Origin: Thioalkalicoccus limnaeus
Lineage (GTDB): Bacteria; Pseudomonadota; Gammaproteobacteria; Chromatiales; Chromatiaceae
Reading direction: 5' to 3'
Assembly (NCBI RefSeq): GCF_041197575.1
Contig: NZ_JBDKXB010000011.1
Location: 1-64,000 of the forward strand
DNA length: 64,000 bases
Of this stretch, positions 42,491 to 51,975 are shown one piece after another (position 1 is the stretch's first letter; each line of letters begins with the position of its first letter). The position numbers and the translations under genes were made by a program. Under the pieces are notes generated by a model, which saw only the letters and a list, made by a program, of their open reading frames with translations, searched no databases and was not told the DNA's origin.

Positions 42491-43560
42491 CAAGACCGCT
42501 CCAGTGGTAGATAGATGTTGAACAGGGTCCGGCCGGGGCGGCTCTCGCATTCGATGAGGCCGCCGTGCTGATTGATCAATTCCTGTGCGATCGGCAAGCC
42601 TAGGCCGGTGCCGCCAGGCTGGCCTGTGACCATTGGGAAGAAGATCCGATCCCTGAGCTCATCGGGGATGCCCGGGCCGTTATCCTCGACCTCGATGCAG
42701 ACGACCAGCCGGTGGCGTTTGCTGCCGATCGTGAACTGTCGCAGGACGCGCGAGCGCAGCACCACATGGCCGCAACGGCCCGCTGCTGCGACGGCATTGC
42801 GTGCAATGTTCAGCACGGCCTGGATCAGCTGATCCTGATCGGCGTCGATCTCCGGGATGCTCGGATCATAGTCCCGCTGGATCGCCGGCCCATCGGGTGA
42901 TTCGGCGATCAACAAGCCTCGCACATGCTCGAGGACCGAATGGATATTGACCTGTCGTCGCTGCGGCATCCGGTTCGGACCGAGCATTTGGTTCATCAAA
43001 GTCTGGAGACGATCCGCCTCCTCGATGATGATGCGCGTGTATTCACGAAGCGATTTGTCCGGCAACTCGTCTTCGAGGAGTTGCGCGGCCCCGCGCAAGC
43101 CTCCCAGAGGATTCTTGATCTCGTGTGCGAGGCCGCGAATCAGTGCCTGACTCGCCTGGTGCTGAGTGATCAGCTGCTCCTCCCGCGTGATCCGCAATTG
43201 GCGATCGACCTGATGCAATTCGATCAGGATCTCGCCCGCGGCATTGACTTGGTGCAGCGGCAGCACCGTGCAATTGACCGTGATCGACCGACCATCGAGC
43301 AATAGCAGATTCCGTTCGCGCTCGGTGAATGGGTGTTTTGTGGTCAAGGCCTCCTCCAGGCGCGCTTCCAGATCGCCCTCGGGACATGCGACGATCTCCC
43401 CGACCGGGTGTCCGAGGACATAGCGAGCGCTGACCGCCAGCAGCATTTCGCTGGCAGGATTCAGGTATCTCAGACGAAGGTCTGCGCCGAATAGGAGCAC
43501 GGCGGTACTCAGATTGTCCAGGATGGTGCGTTCCAGATTCGTCGTCGGTGTCGAGACCAT
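42490..43560 (-). CDS. ntrB: nitrogen regulation sensor kinase NtrB
   Basis: Cytosolic histidine kinase/phosphatase that controls NtrC in answer to PII. From the chosen ATG (MVSTPTTNLERTIL) it has 356 residues: a PAS domain (LSTAVLLFGADLRLRYLNPASEML), the phospho-acceptor H-box RGLAHEIKNPLGGLRGAAQLLEDEL, an N-box LNIARNAVAA and the G-boxes DNGPGIPDELRDRIFFPMVTGQPGGTGLGL. Upstream in-frame sequence to 43683 lacks PAS similarity. The 197 bases before it hold no gene I can support. Confidence 0.95.
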   Translation of the reverse strand: MVSTPTTNLERTILDNLSTAVLLFGADLRLRYLNPASEMLLAVSARYVLGHPVGEIVACPEGDLEARLEEALTTKHPFTERERNLLLLDGRSITVNCTVLPLHQVNAAGEILIELHQVDRQLRITREEQLITQHQASQALIRGLAHEIKNPLGGLRGAAQLLEDELPDKSLREYTRIIIEEADRLQTLMNQMLGPNRMPQRRQVNIHSVLEHVRGLLIAESPDGPAIQRDYDPSIPEIDADQDQLIQAVLNIARNAVAAAGRCGHVVLRSRVLRQFTIGSKRHRLVVCIEVEDNGPGIPDELRDRIFFPMVTGQPGGTGLGLPIAQELINQHGGLIECESRPGRTLFNIYLPLERS

Positions 43561-43757
43561 GGTGCATGAGACCGGCAATGATCGAGGCGAGAGGCGAATC
43601 GTCTGGGATGGCTCCGGGGTCCGCATCGAAGGGGAACACCCAACGGCTCTAATCAAGCAAGAACCAGACCATTCATGGAACAAGATAGGGGGGTATATCG
43701 GCGTCCCGAGACCGGTGATCGCTCCTCGGAGGGTGACGCAGTAGAACTTTGGCTAAA

Positions 43758-44273
43758 TCACGGTGCCGGCCCGGTCGGATCCAAGCCGGGCCGCCGATGG
43801 AAGACAATCGGATCCGTGGTCGCGATGACGTCGTCGCCATCGCGTATCACTGCCTGGAGACGATGCGACCCGGGCGCTAGCCCTTGCAAAGCCGTCTGGG
43901 TCTCGCGCAAGTCACCGGGAACCAGTTGGCCGTTGACACGCAGCTGAAGCCGTTGCTCGGGCATCAGCGAAGGGATCAGCAAGAGTCGGATCGCGACCGG
44001 ATCCTCATTGTGCGGAACGATGTCGCCATCCGCCGGCTCGAGGATCTCGAAGGCCTCGAACGGGCCCGGATCGCCGGTCGGTTCGTCTGGGGCCACCGTA
44101 TCAAAGGGGCGCGCCGCAGGCGGCGGCCCGCTGCCGCGACTCTCCACCAAAACGGAACCTGGCACGGCCCGATCGGAGAAGGTGACCCGACCCTGTTCAT
44201 CGACATGGCGATAGACGTCGGCGGCGAGCGGTGACGCCAGGATGGCCAGAAGTGAAACGATCAGGTAGCCCAT
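43758..44273 (-). CDS. DUF4124 domain protein, exported
   Basis: A 171-residue protein with a signal peptide (YLIVSLLAILASPLAADVY) and an N-terminal DUF4124 domain, VYRHVDEQGRVTFSDRAVPG, a motif common in envelope proteins of unknown role. The rest has an Ig-like beta pattern with ILEPADGDIVPHNEDPVAIRLLL. The position between glnA and ntrBC is conserved in several gammaproteobacteria, which hints at an envelope role tied to nitrogen status; that is only association. Confidence 0.85.
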   Translation of the reverse strand: MGYLIVSLLAILASPLAADVYRHVDEQGRVTFSDRAVPGSVLVESRGSGPPPAARPFDTVAPDEPTGDPGPFEAFEILEPADGDIVPHNEDPVAIRLLLIPSLMPEQRLQLRVNGQLVPGDLRETQTALQGLAPGSHRLQAVIRDGDDVIATTDPIVFHRRPGLDPTGPAP

Positions 44274-44343
44274 GGCACGAGAGGATAGTGCAGGTTGGGG
44301 TCAGGAGCCAACCGTTTCGGGGCGATCGGGCATCGTCAGGTAT

Positions 44344-44375
44344 GGAGCCGGAACCCGCTGGTGTGTCCCGGCTCC
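44344..44375. other. hairpin between glnA and the DUF4124 gene
   Basis: GGAGCCGG (44344-44351) pairs with CCGGCTCC (44368-44375) around a 16-base loop, 63 bases past the glnA stop. No T-run is seen. It may trim the glnA transcript end so that ntrBC is read less than glnA. Confidence 0.35.
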
Positions 44376-44438
44376 CCGTCCCGTGCCCGGCGCGGCACGC
44401 ACTGCACCGCGCCGAACGCTGAATCGATCAGCGCATCG

Positions 44439-45845
44439 TCAGAGACTGTAATAGAGGTCGAACTCGATCGGATGGGTCGTCATCCGCAGCTGCGTGACCT
44501 CTTGCATCTTCAGCGCGATATATCCGTCGATCAGGTCGTCCGTGAAGACTCCGCCGCTGGTCAGGAATTCACGGTCCTTATCGAGCGCGCCGAGCGCCTG
44601 ATCGAGCGAGAAGCAAACCGTGGGAATGGACTTTTCCTCTTCCGGCGGCAAGTCGTAAAGATCCTTGTCCATCGGATCACCCGGATGGATCTTGTTCAGG
44701 ATCCCGTCGATGCCCGCGAGCATCATCGCTGCGAACGACAGATAGGGGTTGCCCATCGAATCGGGGAAACGGACCTCGATGCGGCGCGCCTTGGGACTCG
44801 GGACATGCGGGATGCGGATCGACGCCGAACGGTTTCGCGCCGAGTAGGCCAGCATGACCGGCGCTTCGAAGCCGGGGACGAGGCGTTTGTAGGAGTTGGT
44901 CGAGGCGTTGGTGAAGGCATTCAACGCACGGGCGTGCTTTATGATCCCACCGATGTAGTAGAGCGCGGTCTCCGACAAGCCGCCGTATTTGTCACCCGCG
45001 AACAGATTCTTTCCGTCCTTCGCGAGGGATTGGTGCACGTGCATCCCGTTGCCGTTATCACCGACCAGCGGCTTGGGCATGAAGGTCGCTGTCTTACCGT
45101 AGGCATGCGCGACATTGTGGACGCAATACTTGAGAATCTGATTCATGTCCGCCCGGTGGACCAGGGTCGCGAAGCGCGTTCCGATCTCGCACTGGCCGGC
45201 GGTTGCCACCTCGTGGTGATGCACCTCGACGGGCACCCCCATCTCTTCGAGCGCAAGGCACATGGCTGCGCGTAGATCATTCAGCGAATCGACTGGCGGC
45301 ACGGGGAAATAGCCACCCTTGACATTCGGCCGGTGCCCCATGTTGCCGTCTTCGAAGACCTTCGCGGAATTCCAATCGGCCTCCTGGGAATCGATCTTGT
45401 AGAAGCAGCCACTGATGTCGGCACCCCAGCGGACATCGTCGAGCACGAAGAACTCGGGCTCGGGTCCGAAAAAGGCGGAATCGGCGATACCGGTGGACTT
45501 CAGGAAGGCCTCCGCACGCTTGGCCAGCGAGCGCGGATCCCGTTCGTAGCCTTGCATCGTCGAAGGTTCCAGGATGTCGCAACGCAGGATCAGGGTCGCT
45601 TCATCCGAAAAAGGGTCGAGAACGGCCGTCTCAGCCTCGGGCATCAACACCATGTCGGACTCCTGGATGCCCTTCCACCCGGCGATCGACGAGCCGTCGA
45701 ACATCTTGCCTTCCTTGAAGAAGTCGTCATCGATCTGACTGCTGGGCAGGGATACGTGCTGCTCCTTGCCGCGGGTATCGGTAAACCGCAGATCAACGAA
45801 TTTGACTTCCTTTTCCTTGATCATCTTTATGACGTTTCCAGACAT
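44439..45845 (-). CDS. glnA: type I glutamine synthetase
   Basis: Dodecameric ATP-dependent enzyme of ammonium assimilation, 468 residues. Motifs include FFGPEPEFFVLDDV, VEVHHHEVATAGQCEIGTRF, GNGMHVHQSL, the glutamate-flap region VPGFEAPVMLAYSARNRSASIRIP and the adenylylation site DKDLYDLPPEE, so activity should be set by GlnE. The start at 45845 has GGAG eight bases upstream. Transcription is expected from the sigma-54 promoter at 45944-45959, with NtrBC encoded just downstream. Confidence 0.98.
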   Translation of the reverse strand: MSGNVIKMIKEKEVKFVDLRFTDTRGKEQHVSLPSSQIDDDFFKEGKMFDGSSIAGWKGIQESDMVLMPEAETAVLDPFSDEATLILRCDILEPSTMQGYERDPRSLAKRAEAFLKSTGIADSAFFGPEPEFFVLDDVRWGADISGCFYKIDSQEADWNSAKVFEDGNMGHRPNVKGGYFPVPPVDSLNDLRAAMCLALEEMGVPVEVHHHEVATAGQCEIGTRFATLVHRADMNQILKYCVHNVAHAYGKTATFMPKPLVGDNGNGMHVHQSLAKDGKNLFAGDKYGGLSETALYYIGGIIKHARALNAFTNASTNSYKRLVPGFEAPVMLAYSARNRSASIRIPHVPSPKARRIEVRFPDSMGNPYLSFAAMMLAGIDGILNKIHPGDPMDKDLYDLPPEEEKSIPTVCFSLDQALGALDKDREFLTSGGVFTDDLIDGYIALKMQEVTQLRMTTHPIEFDLYYSL

Positions 45846-45943
45846 CGAGGTCACTCCAAATTGGGTCGTGTTGGGAAAGAGCCGCTGTGCACAGCCGGGA
45901 TCGGTCCTTTACCGCAAAACGGCATGGACGATGCGGCCAATTA

Positions 45944-45959
45944 TGCATGAAAAATGCCA
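45944..45959 (-). promoter_or_regulatory. sigma-54 promoter of glnA
   Basis: On the minus strand the site reads TGGCATTTTTCATGCA, with GG and GC at the required spacing and nine of the eleven usual consensus positions kept (TGGCAC-N5-TTGCA). It lies about 100 bases before the glnA start, giving a leader of about 87 bases. The rest of 45846-46191 holds no gene that I can support. A perfect 12-base palindrome GCTGTGCACAGC (45884-45895) lies in the leader. Confidence 0.75.
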
Positions 45960-46154
45960 GTATGAACCGAGACTGGCTGGCCTATCGATCAGCGCCGGGT
46001 TCAATGCAAGACGAGACATCGTCAAGGCTGCTTCGGCGAGCCTGCGCGCTGAACCGCTACGCTTGGGGATATGGGATCACGTCAGCGCCGGCTTGGAAAG
46101 GGCTCGGGTACGCGGCACGACGACCTTGATTGGCCGCGGGCTCGCCGAGATCCG

Positions 46155-46169
46155 TCACTAAAGTGGTGC
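46155..46169 (-). promoter_or_regulatory. NtrC-like binding site upstream of glnA
   Basis: TCACTAAAGTGGTGC on the plus strand agrees at 12 of 15 positions with the strong enterobacterial site GCACTATATTGGTGC. It lies about 200 bases above the sigma-54 promoter, a workable distance for an enhancer. The minor half-site is the weaker half. Confidence 0.5.
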
Positions 46170-46191
46170 AAGGCGTCGAGGAAACGCCCCA

Positions 46192-47352
46192 TTAGTGTGC
46201 GTCACCTCCAAAGTAGATCGTGACGCGCTCGAAAACCGGTTCGCTGATCAGCGCCCGTGACAAGTCGTCGGCGAGTCGCTGCGCATCGGTTTCACGCCCG
46301 CTGTAGGCGCTCAGCGGAAAGTAGACCTCGACCTGTATCCGTCCGTCGAGGTAATGCAGGACGATGCGTTGGCGGCTCGCCGCAGCGGGGATCGAGGCCC
46401 AGCGTCGGGCGAGATGATCCAAGGCTTCCGCGCGTGGGGGCAATCCGACCGAGCGTGATCCATCCTCGTCATCTTCCGGGTCGATGTGGACTGTGACATC
46501 GATGATCTCGTCGATCCGCGCCTTCAAACGGTCCTCGACGATCTGGCTGATCATATGGCCCTCGGAGACACTGAGGCGCGGATCGACGAGGACGTGGACA
46601 TCCGCTGCCGCTTGGCCGCCGAGTTTGCGCGTGCGCAACATATGCACGTCGCGGACGCCTGGCACGGCCCGGATCGTATCCTGCACCTTCGCCAACCGCT
46701 CGCGGCTCAGGCCCGTGTCGACGAGCTCGCGAATCGCCTCCCAAACGAGGTCCCACGCGATCTTCGCGATCATCAAGGCTACCAGGATCGCAGAGACCGC
46801 ATCGAGGTAGTTCAGGCCGGCGATCGAGCCAGCGACGCCGACCAGGACCACGACCGACGAAATCGCGTCGGTTCGATGGTGCCAGGCGTTTGCGCGCAAC
46901 ATCGTCGAGCCGACTTTTTCTCCCGCCTTCAGCGTATACCAATACAGGGCTTCTTTGATTAGGATCGACAGTGCGGCAGCCCACAATGCGATGACGCCTG
47001 GGATCAACAGCGTGTCCGGTTCGAACAGGCGTCGAACCGCATCGTAGGTGATGCTGATCGCGACCACGGCCAATGCAATGCCCAAGACCAGCGTGACGAC
47101 GGTCTCGTAACGCGCATGGCCGTACGGGTGTTCGAGATCGGGGGCACGGGTCGCCTTGCGACCGACGAACCAGACGACGAAATCAGAGAGCAGGTCCGAC
47201 AGGGAATGGATCCCGTCGACGATCAGCGCATAGGACTGACCCACGATCCCTGCGCCGATCTTGAAGATCCCCAGAAAGAGGTTCGCTACGCCGGCAACGA
47301 CCGAAGTCCGAGTGATCGCCCGATAGCGTCGCTCACGCGTTGCCGCATCCAT
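46192..47352 (-). CDS. cation diffusion facilitator (FieF-like) transporter
   Basis: Six-helix inner-membrane antiporter for divalent cations such as zinc or iron(II), 386 residues from MDAATRERRYRAI. The metal site is visible as DGIHSLSDLLSDF in helix 2 and WHHRTDAISSV in helix 5, a HxxxD pair; the cytoplasmic C-terminal domain starts near residue 210 (VPGVRDVHMLRTRKLGGQAAADVHVLVDP). The extra C-terminal stretch to 386 is longer than in E. coli FieF (300). A GGGG tract upstream may serve as ribosome binding site. Confidence 0.92.
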   Translation of the reverse strand: MDAATRERRYRAITRTSVVAGVANLFLGIFKIGAGIVGQSYALIVDGIHSLSDLLSDFVVWFVGRKATRAPDLEHPYGHARYETVVTLVLGIALAVVAISITYDAVRRLFEPDTLLIPGVIALWAAALSILIKEALYWYTLKAGEKVGSTMLRANAWHHRTDAISSVVVLVGVAGSIAGLNYLDAVSAILVALMIAKIAWDLVWEAIRELVDTGLSRERLAKVQDTIRAVPGVRDVHMLRTRKLGGQAAADVHVLVDPRLSVSEGHMISQIVEDRLKARIDEIIDVTVHIDPEDDEDGSRSVGLPPRAEALDHLARRWASIPAAASRQRIVLHYLDGRIQVEVYFPLSAYSGRETDAQRLADDLSRALISEPVFERVTIYFGGDAH

Positions 47353-47470
47353 TGGATTACCCCACAAACGATTAGATCATCGAGACAGACGCTGGACGTG
47401 GCCAGCGTCGAATCCTTGCCGATATACTAGCTGTTTTATTCAAGACCATTACTAACCCCGGGAGCCGGCA

Positions 47471-48379
47471 TTGAATTGTGATTCGCTGGACCTTGAAACC
47501 TTTCAAGGGCTGATCTTTACGCTCGAACGATTCTGGGCACGTCACGGTTGCGTGATCCTTCAGCCTTTGGACATGGAGGTCGGGGCCGGGACTTTCCATC
47601 CAGCTACCTTCCTCCGGTCGATCGGCCCAGAGCCGTGGCGAAGTGCCTATGTGCAGCCGTCGCGACGGCCAACCGATGGTCGTTATGGAGAAAACCCCAA
47701 TCGTTTGCAACACTATTATCAATTTCAGGTTGTTCTAAAGCCATCACCGATCGATATCCAGGAGCTCTACCTGGCTTCGTTGAAGGCGATCGGAATCGAT
47801 CCGTTGGTCCATGACATTCGCTTCGTCGAAGATAATTGGGAATCGCCGACCTTGGGCGCCTGGGGCCTCGGCTGGGAGGTGTGGCTCAATGGCATGGAGG
47901 TGACCCAGTTTACCTATTTCCAACAGGTCGGAGGACTGGATTGCCGGCCTGTGACCGGCGAGATCACCTATGGTCTGGAACGCCTAGCCATGTACCTGCA
48001 GGCCGTCGAGAGCGTCTTTGATCTGGTGTGGTCACGGACACCATTCGGCGCGGTCACCTACGGCGACGTCTATCATCAGAACGAAGTCGAACAGTCGGCT
48101 TTCAATTTTGAACACGCGGACACCCGGTCGCTGTTCGAGCAGTTTGACACCTGTGAACGCATCGCGCAGCACCTGGTGGGACTCGGTCTCCCGCTGCCGG
48201 GCTACGAGCAGGTGTTGAAGGCTTCCCATACCTTCAACCTGCTCGATGCGCGGCGTGCTATCGGCGTGACCGAACGGCAACGCTACATTCTCCGGGTGAG
48301 AGCGTTGGCGCGGGCGGTTGCGCAGGCCTATTACGAGCGCCGCGAAGCCCTTGGATTCCCATTATTGAACCGCCGTTAG
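47471..48379 (+). CDS. glyQ: glycyl-tRNA synthetase alpha subunit
   Basis: Catalytic class II subunit of the alpha2beta2 glycyl-tRNA synthetase, 302 residues. FQGLIFTLERFWARHGCVILQPLDMEVGAGTFHPATFLRSIGPEPW at the N-terminus, EDNWESPTLGAWGLGWEVWLNGMEVTQFTYFQQVGG and GEITYGLERLAMYLQ are all canonical. It starts with TTG, preceded by GGGAG seven bases upstream. glyS follows after nine bases. Confidence 0.97.
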   Translation: MNCDSLDLETFQGLIFTLERFWARHGCVILQPLDMEVGAGTFHPATFLRSIGPEPWRSAYVQPSRRPTDGRYGENPNRLQHYYQFQVVLKPSPIDIQELYLASLKAIGIDPLVHDIRFVEDNWESPTLGAWGLGWEVWLNGMEVTQFTYFQQVGGLDCRPVTGEITYGLERLAMYLQAVESVFDLVWSRTPFGAVTYGDVYHQNEVEQSAFNFEHADTRSLFEQFDTCERIAQHLVGLGLPLPGYEQVLKASHTFNLLDARRAIGVTERQRYILRVRALARAVAQAYYERREALGFPLLNRR

Positions 48380-48388
48380 AGGTCATTT

Positions 48389-50464
48389 GTGCAAGAAGTC
48401 GAAGATCTACTGATCGAGATCGGGACCGAGGAGCTACCCCCGACCTCGTTGAACGCCTTGTCGTCCGCGTTCCAAGACAACATCGAGCGCGGTCTCGCGG
48501 AATTGGATCTAGGCCACGGGGCGATCGAGTCGTTCGCCACCCCGCGTCGCTTGGCCTGTCTGGTGCGACAGATCGAATCGGAGCAACCGGACCGGCAGAT
48601 CGTCCGGCGCGGGCCCGCGTTGGCTGCGGCGTACGGCGGTGATGGACAACCGACCAAAGCGGCTCTGGGCTTTGCGCGCTCGTGCGGCGTGGCGGTCGAT
48701 GAACTCGAAACGGAGGACACGGAGAAGGGCAAGGTACTGGTCGCGCGGCGCGTCGAATCGGGCCAGTCGACCACGGAACTGGTCCCTGCGATCCTTCGGC
48801 ACGCCCTCGCGGGGCTTCCGATCGCGAAGCGGATGCGCTGGGGTGATCTCGACGATGAATTCGTTCGGCCGGTCCACTGGATCTGTGCACTCCTGGGTTC
48901 GCGACAGATCGAGGGTCGTCTGTATGGGGTCGACTTCGGTCGCGCGACGCGGGGTCACCGATTTCATCATCCGGAGCCCATCCTGCTCGAAGCGGCGGCC
49001 GATTACCCCGCCGTGCTGCGGGAGCGCGGCTATGTGGAACCGAGCTTCGCCCGCCGCCGTGCCTGGATCGAGAACCAGGTCCAATCGTTCGCCGAGACGC
49101 TCGGCGCGAGCGTGCCCTTGCCACCCCGGCTGCTCGATGAGGTTACGGCCTTGTGCGAGTGGCCTTGTGCCCTGATTGGGCAGTTCGACCCAGGCTATCT
49201 CGAGGTCCCCCCGGAGGTCCTGGTCGAAACCATGCAGGAAAATCAGCGATATTTTCCGGTTTACGACCGCTCCGGCGCCTTGTTGCCCCATTTCATCACA
49301 GTAGCCAACATCGAGAGTCACGATCCGGGCCAAATTCGGGCCGGCAATGAACGGGTGATTCGGCCGCGTTTTGCCGACGCCGCCTTCTTCTGGCATCAGG
49401 ATCGGAAGCAGCCTTTGGACGAACGCTACCCGATGCTCGGCGAAGTCTTGTTTCACGAAAAGCTCGGAAGCCTCGCGGACAAAGCGGAACGCATCGCGCG
49501 TATCGGGGCCTGGATCGGCGAGCAGCTTGGACAGGATCGCCGTGAGATAGAGCGGGCGGCACGATTGGCGAAATGCGATCTCGTCACACAAATGGTCTTC
49601 GAGTTCCCTCGGTTGCAAGGGACTATGGGCCGCTATTACGCACAAGCGTCTGGCGAGCCTGCGATCGTCGCACAAGCGATCGAAGAGCAGTATCTCCCGG
49701 CCCAGGCTGGTGATCGGTTGCCATCGGGGGATCTGGGCCTCGCCTTATCGCTCGCTGATCGAGTCGATTCGCTGGTCGGGATCTTTGCGGCTGGCGAGCG
49801 TCCATCCGGGGTCAAGGATCCCTATGGCTTGCGCCGCGCCGCGATCGGGGTCGTACGCCTGGTGATCGAGACACCGTTGGACCTGGATATTCGGGAGCTG
49901 ATCGCGCGGGCCGTGGCTGGTGTTCCGGCCGGACTCGACACTACCGGGATCGGAGAGGACGTATATCAGTATCTTGTCGAGCGGTTACCTGGCTACTATC
50001 AGGATCGCGGGATCCCGGTGGATACGGTCGAAGCAGGTGTTGCTGTGGGAGCCGGACGGCTCGCCGATCTCGACCAACGAATCCGGGCAGTCGAGCTTTT
50101 TCGTCGCCGGCCAGAGGCGGCGGCTTTGGCCACCGCCAACAAGCGAATCGGCAACATCCTGCGCAAATGCGATGAGGACACCGATAGCCCAGCACTTGGC
50201 TCGCTGATGGTCGAGCCAGCGGAGGCGGCACTGAGTGAACGGATCACCGAACTGGAGGGACGAATCGAGCCCATGATGGCTCGCTGCGACTACGCTGGTG
50301 TCTTGGATGAACTGGCGTCGCTCCGGCCCGAAATCGATGCCTTTTTCGATCAGGTCCTGGTCATGGCGGATGACCCACAGGTGCGCTTGAACCGATTGAG
50401 GCTTTTGCGACGAATCCAACGGCTTTTCGGGAACGTGGCGGATGTGTCACGGCTGCAGCCATGA
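48389..50464 (+). CDS. glyS: glycyl-tRNA synthetase beta subunit
   Basis: tRNA-binding subunit of 691 residues, GTG start with AGAGG upstream. LLIEIGTEELPPTSL at the start, KRMRWGDLDDEFVRPVHWI, ALCEWPCALIGQFDPGYLEVPPEVLVETMQENQRYFPVYDRSG, and the HD-like QIVFEFPRLQGTMGRYYA-type segment near 395 are typical. The stop overlaps the gmhB start (ATGA). Confidence 0.97.
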   Translation: MQEVEDLLIEIGTEELPPTSLNALSSAFQDNIERGLAELDLGHGAIESFATPRRLACLVRQIESEQPDRQIVRRGPALAAAYGGDGQPTKAALGFARSCGVAVDELETEDTEKGKVLVARRVESGQSTTELVPAILRHALAGLPIAKRMRWGDLDDEFVRPVHWICALLGSRQIEGRLYGVDFGRATRGHRFHHPEPILLEAAADYPAVLRERGYVEPSFARRRAWIENQVQSFAETLGASVPLPPRLLDEVTALCEWPCALIGQFDPGYLEVPPEVLVETMQENQRYFPVYDRSGALLPHFITVANIESHDPGQIRAGNERVIRPRFADAAFFWHQDRKQPLDERYPMLGEVLFHEKLGSLADKAERIARIGAWIGEQLGQDRREIERAARLAKCDLVTQMVFEFPRLQGTMGRYYAQASGEPAIVAQAIEEQYLPAQAGDRLPSGDLGLALSLADRVDSLVGIFAAGERPSGVKDPYGLRRAAIGVVRLVIETPLDLDIRELIARAVAGVPAGLDTTGIGEDVYQYLVERLPGYYQDRGIPVDTVEAGVAVGAGRLADLDQRIRAVELFRRRPEAAALATANKRIGNILRKCDEDTDSPALGSLMVEPAEAALSERITELEGRIEPMMARCDYAGVLDELASLRPEIDAFFDQVLVMADDPQVRLNRLRLLRRIQRLFGNVADVSRLQP

Positions 50465-51015
50465 GCGGGCAACGGCTGGTTATTCTGGACCGTGATGGCG
50501 TCATCAACGAGGATTCTGATGCCTACATAAAAGGGCTCGATGAATGGCGGCCAATCCCAGGAAGCATCGAGGCGATAGCCCGTTTAACGCAAAACGAGTT
50601 CCGGGTGGCTATCGTTTCGAATCAATCCGGTCTGGCGCGTGGACTCCTGAGCATCGACGACCTGAACGAGATCCATCAGCACCTGCATCATCTATTGAAG
50701 CAGATCGGTGGTCGGATCGACCTCATTTTGTTTTGCCCGCATGCACCCGGCGACCAATGCCTATGCCGCAAACCGTCGACAGGGTTGTTGGATGAACTCG
50801 GGCGGCGATTTCAAATGTCGCTCCAAGGTGTGCCTTTCGTCGGTGATTCATGGAGCGATGTCTTGGCGGCCCGGGCCGTTGGCGCACGACCCATCTTGGT
50901 CGAGACCGGCAAAGGACGTCGCACCCTGACCGTGCATCGCGAAGACTTGGAGGCGGTTGCCGTGTTTCCGGACCTGTCGACCGCTGTGGACAAGATACTC
51001 GAGGCGGGTAGCTGA
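50461..51015 (+). CDS. gmhB: D-glycero-beta-D-manno-heptose-1,7-bisphosphate 7-phosphatase
   Basis: HAD-family phosphatase of the ADP-heptose path for the lipopolysaccharide core, 184 residues. The nucleophile motif is VILDRDGVINEDSD, motif II VAIVSNQSGLARG, and the zinc-binding loop FCPHAPGDQCLCRKPSTGLL is complete. FVGDSWSDVLAARAVGARPILV is motif IV. Starts inside the glyS stop and is followed by the acyltransferase gene after two bases. Confidence 0.95.
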   Translation: MSGQRLVILDRDGVINEDSDAYIKGLDEWRPIPGSIEAIARLTQNEFRVAIVSNQSGLARGLLSIDDLNEIHQHLHHLLKQIGGRIDLILFCPHAPGDQCLCRKPSTGLLDELGRRFQMSLQGVPFVGDSWSDVLAARAVGARPILVETGKGRRTLTVHREDLEAVAVFPDLSTAVDKILEAGS

Positions 51016-51017
51016 CC

Positions 51018-51740
51018 GTGCTTACGACCCTGCGCTCATTATTGTTTTTGGGGTTTCTCGCGTTGACGGTGGTCTTATACGCGTTACCACTGTCCCTGAC
51101 CGGCTGGTTTATCGGTAAGGCGGCGCTCGGGCGAATCGGGCGTAGTTGGGGGCAGTTGAACCTATGGGGGTTACGTCACATCTGTGGACTCGATTATCGG
51201 GTCAGCCAACAACAGCCGTTACCGAACGAAGCATGCGTTGTGCTTTGTAAACACCAGTCGGCGTGGGAGACAATCGCGCTGCGCGCCATTCTGCCGGTCG
51301 ACCAAGGGTGGGTCCTGAAACGGGAGCTCTTGTGGATTCCCTTTTTCGGCTGGGCACTGGCTCCGTATCAACCGATTGCAATCAATCGAAAGTCCGGACG
51401 GAAAGCGATCAAGCAACTTCTCGAACAAGGCAAGTTCTGGCTTGGTCGAGAACGATGGATCATCGTCTTTCCGGAAGGAACACGCGTCGCACCTGGGCAA
51501 CGGGGCCGTTATGGTCTGGGTGGCGCTTTGTTGGCCGAGCGGTCTGGCGTCCCTATCGTCCCTATCGCGCATAATGCCGGCGTCTTCTGGCCGCGGCGGT
51601 CGATTCGAAAACACCCAGGGGTGATCGATGTCGTCATCGGACCCGTCATTCGAACAGAAGGTCGGTCGGCGGCGGAACTGAATGAGGCGGCCGAGGAATG
51701 GATCGAGCAAACGGTCGCCGGTTTGCCGACGGCCCGCTGA
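51018..51740 (+). CDS. plsC: 1-acylglycerol-3-phosphate O-acyltransferase-like (PlsC family)
   Basis: Membrane-bound acyltransferase of 240 residues beginning with a GTG. An N-terminal helix (LLFLGFLALTVVLYALPLSL) precedes block I LCKHQSAWETIAL, block II KRELLWIPFFGWALAP and block III FPEGTRVAPG. The block I acid is glutamate instead of the usual aspartate (HX4E), which I recall as normal for this gmhB-linked subfamily. The order glyS-gmhB-plsC is common in gammaproteobacteria. Confidence 0.9.
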   Translation: MLTTLRSLLFLGFLALTVVLYALPLSLTGWFIGKAALGRIGRSWGQLNLWGLRHICGLDYRVSQQQPLPNEACVVLCKHQSAWETIALRAILPVDQGWVLKRELLWIPFFGWALAPYQPIAINRKSGRKAIKQLLEQGKFWLGRERWIIVFPEGTRVAPGQRGRYGLGGALLAERSGVPIVPIAHNAGVFWPRRSIRKHPGVIDVVIGPVIRTEGRSAAELNEAAEEWIEQTVAGLPTAR

Positions 51741-51975
51741 AGCAAGGTCAGCCGACAAAGGCCAGCGCATCGCCGGCTATCAGTGCTTGTCGTTCGTCGC
51801 TGGATAACGCTGGCGGGACACGTCGGCGGATCATCCGGAGTTCACCCGCATTGCTCGCAAGAGGTCCCCTGATGGCGGATGACGCCTCGCAGGGGTCTAA
51901 CGGCTGGAGGCCTAGGCCATCAGCTCGGTCGACTCGCGCGCGATGGCGCACGGTGAGCCGCGCGACATATCATGA

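Noticed and set aside
47368..47470. TATACT as -10 element of a glyQ promoter
   Set aside because: The hexamer is good but the bases 17 upstream do not resemble a -35 element; the divergent gap must hold promoters, yet I cannot fix them.
51748..51951. Minus-strand frame between plsC and gyrB ending ALSSDERQALIAGDALAFVG, faintly like the C-terminus of an amidohydrolase
   Set aside because: The resemblance is limited to about 20 residues, no upstream domain is found, and the region is too short. The 235-base gap 51741-51975 is otherwise without a supported feature.
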